Source: Streptomyces sp. Root1304
GTDB lineage: Bacteria; Actinomycetota; Actinomycetes; Streptomycetales; Streptomycetaceae
Assembly: GCF_001426405.1 (NCBI RefSeq)
Contig: NZ_LMEP01000023.1
Span: forward strand, 274,485 to 338,484
DNA: 64,000 nt
Direction of reading: 5' to 3'
Positions within the stretch are counted from its first letter, which is position 1; every line of letters begins with the position of its first letter. Below, in pieces: positions 58,151 through 64,000 of the stretch. The position numbers were made by a program, and so were the translations under genes. Under the pieces are notes generated by a model. That model saw only the letters and a program-made list of their open reading frames with translations. It ran no database searches and was not told where the DNA came from.

Positions 58151-60475
58151 GTGAAGCCAGCACGAATAGCGCGCCGCCGGCGTGCGCTCAGGAACAGCCT
58201 GATGGCGCTCGCCTGTGCCGTCGTCGTCACCGTCACGGGGCAGCCGGTCACCGGGGTGGCCGAGGCCGCGCCGGCGCCGAAGCTGAAGCCGGGCAAGCGC
58301 TGCGACCAGATGTACGGGGTGAAGAACGTCCCCACCGGCGGCCTGCCCCAGGGGGACGCCTCCCGTGCGGTGGACCGCTGGGACACGTACGACTACACCA
58401 ATCCCGGTCTCCAGTTCGACGGCCTCGATCCCACCCCGGCCGAACTGAACGCGGCGGGGACCGACTACAAGAAGTACGACCACAGCGATCCGCGGCGCAT
58501 CTATGCCCGGTTCAACGCGCAGAAGCGGTGGACGAGCTTCGGCGACTACCTGTCGAAGGTCTACATCCCGAACCAGGGCTACGACGCCCGCGGCAAGGCC
58601 TTCATGGCGAAGGTCGTCCGCGAGATGGGTCTGACCGGCCCGGACTGGATCTGCGAGAAGGAGTTCTACTTCACGGACCCCGACACCGGCGAACGCCATC
58701 TGCGCCGGCTCGACGCGTACAACAAGCGCTCCCGGGAGATCGTGGAGGTCAAGTCCAACGGCAGCCCCGACGGCCGGGAGAAGCCCGCGGACCGGGCATG
58801 GGCCAGGAACAGCGGCTGGCGCTCGTACAAGTACACCTACGTGTTCGCGGAGAACCAGACCCGTGACGCCAAGAACTTCATGAAGGAACTGAAGGACAGC
58901 GCGGGCAAGGACACCCTCGGCCGTGACCGGGTCCGCTCGTACGACTACCAGTCGCACCACAAGGGAGTGCCGCCCAAGGGCACCGAGAACGGTCCCTACC
59001 GCGCCAACAGCACGACGATGTCGCCGGGCAACGGCACGTCCACCGGCTCCCGGGGCTCCGGCAACCAGGTGATCAGGCAGTCCCCGCCGAACCCGCAGAC
59101 CCTCAAGGAACAGCTCGACCGGCTGGGCAGGACCGGGGAGCGGTCCTTGATGAACCGCGGCCTCGGCGGCATCGACTTCACCACGCTCGACCTGCGGTAC
59201 ATCGGGAAGAGCAAGAGCGGCAAGGGCCTGGACTACGCCTTCTCCGCCAAGTCGGTGGAGGACGAGTACGCGGCCGGGTGGGGCGGGCAGGAGAAGGGCG
59301 GCCTGATCTCCGACGCGTTCTTCACCTGGCTCGCCCTCGACCCGTCCACGTTCTGGGTGAACCTCAACCCGGACGAGCCGAACCGCATCATCGACGCGGA
59401 CTTCGGCAGGACCGACGCCGGGCGGGTGCTCCTGGAGGCGGACCTGGAGCTGAAGCACGACATCTTCAAGGCCATGGACCCGGAGACGGACGCCGGCCGT
59501 GACTTCATGAACGCCCTGCCCAAGCGCGACGGCTTCCCCTGCTGGGCCGGATTCCGCTACTGGATAGAGCCGGAGACCGCGGTCGTGCGCGAGCAGGACG
59601 GCGGCATCCACATCCTCGACACCCCGCTGAAGCTGTCCACGGTGCCGCAGGAGACCACCACGCGGCCGCCCGGCGGGAAGGGCTGTGACCTCACCGAGGC
59701 GGAGACGCAGCAGTCCGACCGCGTGCTCGACCGGTACATCACCCCGCTGGTCGCGAAGAAGGTCAACGACGACGCCTCCTACGCCGACCTGCGCCGGGTC
59801 TACACCGCCCGGGTCGCCGCCGAGTGGGTCCGGCAGAACGCCGCCGACATGCCCGCCGAGTACCGGAAGATCATCAACAGCAACGACGTGAAGCGCTGGC
59901 CGCTGCGCGCTCCCCACCAGGACTGGACCGGCAAGCAGGTCTGGGACCGCTACTACAAGGCCTTCACCGAGGGCACGTTCACGTACAAGTGGTCCAACGG
60001 CGAGGACGTCTCCGTCTACACCGTGGGCGGAGTCGACTTCTCCAAGCAGCCCAAGACCAACATGAACCCGCTGCGCTTCCGCACCGAGCAGCGCTACAAG
60101 CCCCGTACGGTCGGCTTCGCGGTCGACACCATCGCCGACGACCCGAACAAGGCGGGCTATCTGATGTTCGGCGGCAACAGCGCCGGACACTCCGAGAGCG
60201 GCACCCCCACCCCCACGCCGACCCCCACGGGTGAGCCGACCCCGAGCCCGACGGGTCCGGGGAAGCCGACCACGGCACCGACGGATCCGGCGCCCACGGG
60301 CAGCGAGTCCCCGCAGGTCACGACGCCGCCCGGCCCGAAGGACCCCGACGGTGACCTCGCCGAGACCGGCAGCAGCACGCCGTTCGGCCTGATCGGCGGC
60401 ATCGCGGCGGTCGCGATCGTCGCGGGTGGGGCACTGGTCTGGTGGCGCCGTCGCAAGGCGAGCACCAGGAACTGA
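58151..60475 (+). CDS. Sortase-anchored surface protein (LAETG) with PD-(D/E)XK-like motif
   Basis: A 774-residue exported protein. The signal peptide with four Arg (8-11) ends near GVAEAAPA. The C-terminus has LAETG at 736-740, a hydrophobic segment (about 744-763) and RRRK, the layout of Streptomyces class E sortase substrates. A Pro/Thr-rich wall spacer spans about 690-735. The globular part is unfamiliar overall, but RRLDAYNKRSREIVEVKSNG contains D188, E199 and K201 in a PD-(D/E)XK nuclease arrangement. Surface nuclease is therefore a hypothesis. Four or five Cys may form disulfides. The GTG has GGGGGAAAG upstream. No sortase gene is nearby. Confidence 0.85.
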   Translation: MKPARIARRRRALRNSLMALACAVVVTVTGQPVTGVAEAAPAPKLKPGKRCDQMYGVKNVPTGGLPQGDASRAVDRWDTYDYTNPGLQFDGLDPTPAELNAAGTDYKKYDHSDPRRIYARFNAQKRWTSFGDYLSKVYIPNQGYDARGKAFMAKVVREMGLTGPDWICEKEFYFTDPDTGERHLRRLDAYNKRSREIVEVKSNGSPDGREKPADRAWARNSGWRSYKYTYVFAENQTRDAKNFMKELKDSAGKDTLGRDRVRSYDYQSHHKGVPPKGTENGPYRANSTTMSPGNGTSTGSRGSGNQVIRQSPPNPQTLKEQLDRLGRTGERSLMNRGLGGIDFTTLDLRYIGKSKSGKGLDYAFSAKSVEDEYAAGWGGQEKGGLISDAFFTWLALDPSTFWVNLNPDEPNRIIDADFGRTDAGRVLLEADLELKHDIFKAMDPETDAGRDFMNALPKRDGFPCWAGFRYWIEPETAVVREQDGGIHILDTPLKLSTVPQETTTRPPGGKGCDLTEAETQQSDRVLDRYITPLVAKKVNDDASYADLRRVYTARVAAEWVRQNAADMPAEYRKIINSNDVKRWPLRAPHQDWTGKQVWDRYYKAFTEGTFTYKWSNGEDVSVYTVGGVDFSKQPKTNMNPLRFRTEQRYKPRTVGFAVDTIADDPNKAGYLMFGGNSAGHSESGTPTPTPTPTGEPTPSPTGPGKPTTAPTDPAPTGSESPQVTTPPGPKDPDGDLAETGSSTPFGLIGGIAAVAIVAGGALVWWRRRKASTRN

Positions 60476-60502
60476 CAGGCACGGCACGGCACTCGTAGAG
60501 CA

Positions 60503-60584
60503 TGAGGGGCCCTTCCCGTACGGAACCCGGACCCGGACCCGACCCGTACGTGGACCCCGACCCGCACCCGGGAAGGGCCCCTCA
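60503..60584. terminator. Long-loop hairpin between convergent genes
   Basis: 60503-60518 pairs perfectly (16 bp) with 60569-60584. The 50-base loop is rich in ACCCGGACCC-type repeats. Serves the surface-protein gene (+) and paaK (-). The remaining 60585-60714 shows nothing further. Confidence 0.7.
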
Positions 60585-60714
60585 CCTCGCGACGCCCCCT
60601 GCCGCCCCGCCCGTTCCTCGACCTGCTCGGCGCGTACGGCTCGCCGTGGGGGCTCCGCGAGGAGAGCCGCACCACCTGACCGGCCCGCCGGCGGGCGACC
60701 GGCGCGAGCGCGTC

Positions 60715-62022
60715 CTAGGCGGACGTCTCCTCGGGGCCGCGGTCCCTGAGGTCCACGATGCGCTTGATCTTGCCCACCGACCGCTCCAGCGTCTCGGGGT
60801 CGACCACCTCGACCCCGACCGACACCCCGATGCCGTCCTTGACGGCCTCCGCGATCGTCCGGGCCGCCCGCGCGCGGTCCTCGTCCGCCGCCCCCGGGCG
60901 GGCCTCGGCGCGGACGGTCAGGGCGTCGAGGCGGCCCTCGCGGGTCAGCCGCAGCTGGAAGTGCGGGGCCACCGCCGGCGTGCGGAGCACGATCTCCTCG
61001 ATCTGGGTGGGGAAGAGGTTCACCCCGCGCAGGATGATCATGTCGTCGCTGCGTCCCGTGACCTTCTCCATCCGCCGGAACACCCGCGCCGTGCCCGGCA
61101 GCAGCCGGGTGAGGTCGCGGGTCCGGTAGCGGACGACCGGCATGGCCTCCTTGGTGAGGGAGGTGAAGACGAGCTCGCCCTCCTCGCCGTCCGGGAGGAC
61201 CTCGCCGGTGAACGGGTCCACGACCTCCGGGTAGAAGTGGTCCTCCCAGATGTGCAGGCCGTCCTTGGTCTCCACGCACTCCTGCGCCACGCCGGGGCCG
61301 ATCACCTCCGACAGGCCGTAGATGTCGACCGCGTCGATCGCGAACGCCTCCTCGATCTCCTTCCGCATCGCCTCCGTCCACGGCTCGGCGCCGAAGACGC
61401 CCACCTTCAGGGAGGTCGACCGGGGGTCCACGCCCTGCCGCTCGAACTCGTCGAGCAGGGTCAGCATGTACGAGGGCGTCACCATGATGACCTCGGGCCG
61501 GAAGTCCTGGATGAGCTGCACCTGCCGGGCCGTCATGCCGCCCGAGGCGGGGATGACCGTGCAGCCCAGGCGCTCCGCGCCGTAGTGCGCGCCGAGTCCA
61601 CCGGTGAACAGGCCGTATCCGTACGCCACATGGACCTTGTGTCCGGGTCGGGCCCCGGCGGCGCGCAGGGACCGGGCCACCATGTCGGCCCACATGTCGA
61701 GGTCGCCCTCGGTGTAGCCGACGACGGTCGGCCGTCCGGTGGTGCCGCTGGAGGCGTGGATGCGCCGGACCCGGGACTGGTCGACGGCGAACATCCCGAA
61801 GGGGTACTGGTCGCGGAGGTCCGCCTTCGCGGTGAAGGGGAAGCGGGCCAGGTCCGCGAGCGTACGGCAGTCGTCCGGGGTCACCCCGGCCGCGTCGAAG
61901 GACCGCCGGTAGAAGTCCACGTTCTCGTACGCGTGCCGCAGGGTCGCGCGCAGCCGCTCCAGCTGGAGGACCGCGAGCTCCTCGCGTCCGAGCCGTTCGC
62001 CGCTGTCCAGCAGTTCCGTCAT
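60715..62022 (-). CDS. paaK: Phenylacetate-CoA ligase
   Basis: A 435-residue adenylating enzyme of the PaaK branch. It makes phenylacetyl-CoA, or a related arylacetyl-CoA, from the acid, ATP and CoA. Landmarks are HASSGTTGRPTVVGYTEGD, YGLSEVIGPGVAQEC, YRTRDLTRLLPG and GRSDDMIILRGVNLFPTQIEE, all hallmarks of PaaK. The length is the usual 430-440. ATG with GGAG. No other paa genes are in the window, so ring epoxidation must be encoded elsewhere. The promoter region carries ACCGATCATTCGGT, like TetR-type PaaR sites. Confidence 0.94.
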   Translation of the reverse strand: MTELLDSGERLGREELAVLQLERLRATLRHAYENVDFYRRSFDAAGVTPDDCRTLADLARFPFTAKADLRDQYPFGMFAVDQSRVRRIHASSGTTGRPTVVGYTEGDLDMWADMVARSLRAAGARPGHKVHVAYGYGLFTGGLGAHYGAERLGCTVIPASGGMTARQVQLIQDFRPEVIMVTPSYMLTLLDEFERQGVDPRSTSLKVGVFGAEPWTEAMRKEIEEAFAIDAVDIYGLSEVIGPGVAQECVETKDGLHIWEDHFYPEVVDPFTGEVLPDGEEGELVFTSLTKEAMPVVRYRTRDLTRLLPGTARVFRRMEKVTGRSDDMIILRGVNLFPTQIEEIVLRTPAVAPHFQLRLTREGRLDALTVRAEARPGAADEDRARAARTIAEAVKDGIGVSVGVEVVDPETLERSVGKIKRIVDLRDRGPEETSA

Positions 62023-62054
62023 CGCGCCACTCCTCCACGGTCGTAAAACGGACG

Positions 62055-62068
62055 ACCGATCATTCGGT
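62055..62068. promoter_or_regulatory. TetR/PaaR-like operator upstream of paaK
   Basis: ACCGATCATTCGGT has 5-base inverted arms and a 4-base spacer, 33 bases upstream of the paaK start. Similar ACCGA-N4-TCGGT sites are known for PaaR-type TetR repressors of phenylacetate genes in actinobacteria. Confidence 0.55.
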
Positions 62069-62213
62069 AGCCCGTTCGGGATCAGTAAATCCGGAGGTAC
62101 CCGGGGGTTGGCAAGGGGTCGTGCGCCGAATGTCGGTCCGGAACCCGGACGGACCGCACCGGCACGCATAATCGCGTTGCCCGGCCCCCGCCCCCGGTGC
62201 TGGAGTGACCCAC

Positions 62214-62990
62214 ATGGAAACCCAGCACCTCCGCGACCTGTTCGACCGGCAGCTGCGCCGCGAGGCCCGCCCCGACGGCCCCGGCTGCCGGATCGAGCGC
62301 GTCGGCGACGTCGTCCGCCAGACCGGACCCGCGCACGCCTGGAACGGCGTGCTCTGGTCCGGCCTCGGCGACGGCGACGCGGACCGCACCGTCGCCGACC
62401 AGATCGACCACTACCGGGCGGCCGGGCTGTCCTTCGAGTGGAAGCTGTACGCCCACGACACCCCCGCCGACCTCGGCGACCGGCTCCTCGCCGCCGGGTT
62501 CACCGCCGAGGACCCGGAGACCGTGATGGTCGCCGAGGCCGCCGCGCTGCCCGGCGACGTCCCGCTGCCCGAGGACGTCGAACTGCGCGCCGTCACCGAC
62601 GAGTCCGGCGTGCGCCAGGTGGTCGAGGTCCACGAGCGCGCCTTCGGCACCGACAGTGCCCACATCGGACGGCAGCTCCTCGACCGGCTCGCGGCCGACC
62701 CCGACACCGTCACCGCCGTCGTCGCCCTCGCCGCCGGGGAACCCGTCAGCGCGGCCCGCCTCGAACTCTGCCCCGGCACCGACTTCGCCGGACTGTGGGG
62801 CGGCGGCACCGTCGAGGGCTGGCGCGGCCGCGGCCTCTACCGCGCCCTCGTCTCCCACCGGGCGCGCATCGCGGCCGAACGCGGCCACCGCTACGTCCAG
62901 GTCGACGCCGCCGACACCAGCCGGCCCATCCTCCACCGCCTCGGCTTCCTCACCCTCACGACCACCACCCCCCATACGTACGGCGGTTAG
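62214..62990 (+). CDS. GNAT-family N-acetyltransferase
   Basis: A 258-residue protein. The C-terminal half is a GNAT domain with the acetyl-CoA loop WRGRGLYRALVSHRARIAAERG and RYVQVDAADTSRPILHRLGF. The N-terminal half is a second, degenerate GNAT-like region (FEWKLYAHDTPADLGDRLLAAGF). Substrate unknown. ATG at 62214 has GGAG eight bases upstream; GTG at 62205 overlaps that site. CATAAT at 62167 is a possible -10 box. Confidence 0.88.
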   Translation: METQHLRDLFDRQLRREARPDGPGCRIERVGDVVRQTGPAHAWNGVLWSGLGDGDADRTVADQIDHYRAAGLSFEWKLYAHDTPADLGDRLLAAGFTAEDPETVMVAEAAALPGDVPLPEDVELRAVTDESGVRQVVEVHERAFGTDSAHIGRQLLDRLAADPDTVTAVVALAAGEPVSAARLELCPGTDFAGLWGGGTVEGWRGRGLYRALVSHRARIAAERGHRYVQVDAADTSRPILHRLGFLTLTTTTPHTYGG

Positions 62991-63095
62991 GCCGGCGGGC
63001 CGGGAGGAGGCCCTTCGACCGCGGGGCCGGCAGGCCGTCCGGGAACGGTAGGGTGCCGTCCGGTAATCGAGGTCTGCGTGGGGAGACACGGGTTC

Positions 63096-64000
63096 ATGAG
63101 TGATCAGCAGTCGGGTCGGGGCGGCGTGGGCGAGGTCTTCCAGGCACTCGCGGCGGACGATCCCACCACGGTCGCCGGCTACCGGCTGGCCGCCAGGCTC
63201 GGGGCCGGCGGCATGGGGAAGGTGTACCTGTCGTACACACCCGGCGGACGGCCCGTCGCGATCAAGCTGATCCGGCCCGAGTTCGGTGAGGACGCCGAGT
63301 TCCGCCGCCGGTTCGCCCAGGAGGTGCGCTCCGCGCAGCGCGTGCAGGGGCTGTTCACGGCCCCCGTGATCGACGCCGACCCCGAGGGCGCGCAGCCCTG
63401 GCTGGCCACCGCCTACGTCCCGGGCCCCTCGCTCGCCGACGCGGTCGTCACCCATGGAGCGCTGCCCGTCGAGACGGTGCTGCTGCTCGTCGCCGGGATG
63501 GCCGAGGCCCTGCACGTGATCCACGGCGCCGGGATCGTCCACCGCGACCTCAAGCCGTCCAACGTCCTCCTGGCCGCCGACGGACCCCGCGTCATCGACT
63601 TCGGCATCGCCCACGCGGCCGACGCCACCTCGCTCACCGGCAGCGGCGTCACCATCGGCACCCCGTCCTTCATGGCCCCCGAGCAGGCCGCCGGACGCAA
63701 GGTGACCCCGGCGACGGACATCTTCGCCCTCGGTCAGGTCGCGGCCTACGCGGCGACCGGCGTCCCGGCGTTCGGTGAGGGAACCTCGCACGGCGTGCTG
63801 TACCGGATCGTCCACGAGGAGCCCGACCTCAGCGCCGTGCCCGAGCGGCTCAGCGAGCTGGTCACCCGGTGCCTCGCCAAGGACCCCGAGGCGCGGCCGT
63901 CGATCCCCGAGGTCATCGCGCTCTGCCAGCAGGCGAACGCGGCGACGGTGCTCCGCAGGCCCGAGGACTGGCTGCCCGGCGCCGTCTCCGCCGACATCAC
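63096..64000 (+). CDS. Serine/threonine protein kinase, partial (cut by window end)
   Basis: The first 301 codons of a kinase gene with no stop before the window edge. The kinase domain is complete: LGAGGMGKVY (35-44), ATP lysine K57 (VAIKLI), catalytic D151 (HRDLKPSN) and D168 (DFG), followed by GTPSFMAPEQAAGR. Unlike the kinase at 35121 it has a short N-terminal extension of about 28 residues. The C-terminal part, likely a membrane or sensor domain, is missing. The ATG has GGGGAG 13 bases upstream, which is slightly far. Confidence 0.9.
   Translation, partial: MSDQQSGRGGVGEVFQALAADDPTTVAGYRLAARLGAGGMGKVYLSYTPGGRPVAIKLIRPEFGEDAEFRRRFAQEVRSAQRVQGLFTAPVIDADPEGAQPWLATAYVPGPSLADAVVTHGALPVETVLLLVAGMAEALHVIHGAGIVHRDLKPSNVLLAADGPRVIDFGIAHAADATSLTGSGVTIGTPSFMAPEQAAGRKVTPATDIFALGQVAAYAATGVPAFGEGTSHGVLYRIVHEEPDLSAVPERLSELVTRCLAKDPEARPSIPEVIALCQQANAATVLRRPEDWLPGAVSADI

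Overview
The window is chromosomal DNA from a Streptomyces-type actinomycete. The evidence is very high GC, strong third-position G/C bias, many GTG and TTG starts, LacI-controlled secreted glycanases with ricin-type (CBM13-like) lectin modules, a bldA-type TTA codon, kinases of the actinobacterial PknB type and an LAxTG sortase substrate. I saw no rRNA, tRNA, CRISPR array, phage or transposase gene.

About 1.6-34 kb is one large arabinoxylan/L-arabinose utilisation locus. It has four blocks. (1) A YtfQRT/YjfF-type furanose ABC importer with an aldose 1-epimerase (+ strand). (2) A ChvE/MmsAB-type monosaccharide importer (- strand). (3) A LacI regulator (AraR-like) with araB-araA-araD (+ strand). 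(4) A xylan block: GH10 xylanase xlnA; a GH43-GH3-LacI (bxlR-like) unit on the - strand; and, divergent from it, a long + strand series of bxlEFG oligosaccharide importer, GH30, a second GH10, a Gfo/Idh oxidoreductase, a DUF6807/PmoA-family protein, a cupin and a GH62 arabinofuranosidase. Two operator types tie it together. TTGTTARCGCTCACAA sites lie at the promoters of both arabinose importers and araBAD. CGAA-N5-TTCG sites lie at xlnA, after the GH43 gene and at bxlE. A perfect palindrome of the first half-site type (TTGTTAGCGCTAACAA) sits inside the signal-peptide codons of the GH30 gene and contains a TTA codon. This suggests that arabinose-type control and bldA converge on the second half of the xylan operon.

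About 34-45.7 kb is core-type content: an MpaB-like protein, a Ser/Thr kinase with 42-residue TPR-like repeats, a PYROXD2/CrtI-like flavoprotein, tdh-kbl for threonine breakdown, a LysR regulator, and an HTH_42 (AlkZ-like) protein coupled to an NADP oxidoreductase and divergent from a WYL regulator.

About 45.8-64 kb is lipid and acyl metabolism plus surface functions: a serine hydrolase, a nitronate monooxygenase coupled to an acyl-CoA synthetase, a 182-bp hairpin element that interrupts the end of an F420-nitroreductase/hemerythrin fusion gene, a MarR regulator, a Ca2+/H+ antiporter with a 20-bp tandem repeat at its stop codon, a penicillin-acylase family enzyme divergent from a second acyl-CoA ligase, a sortase-anchored protein with a PD-(D/E)XK-like motif, an orphan paaK with a TetR-like operator, a GNAT acetyltransferase and the first part of another Ser/Thr kinase cut by the window edge. 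A diverged half of the same hairpin element lies at the left edge of the window.
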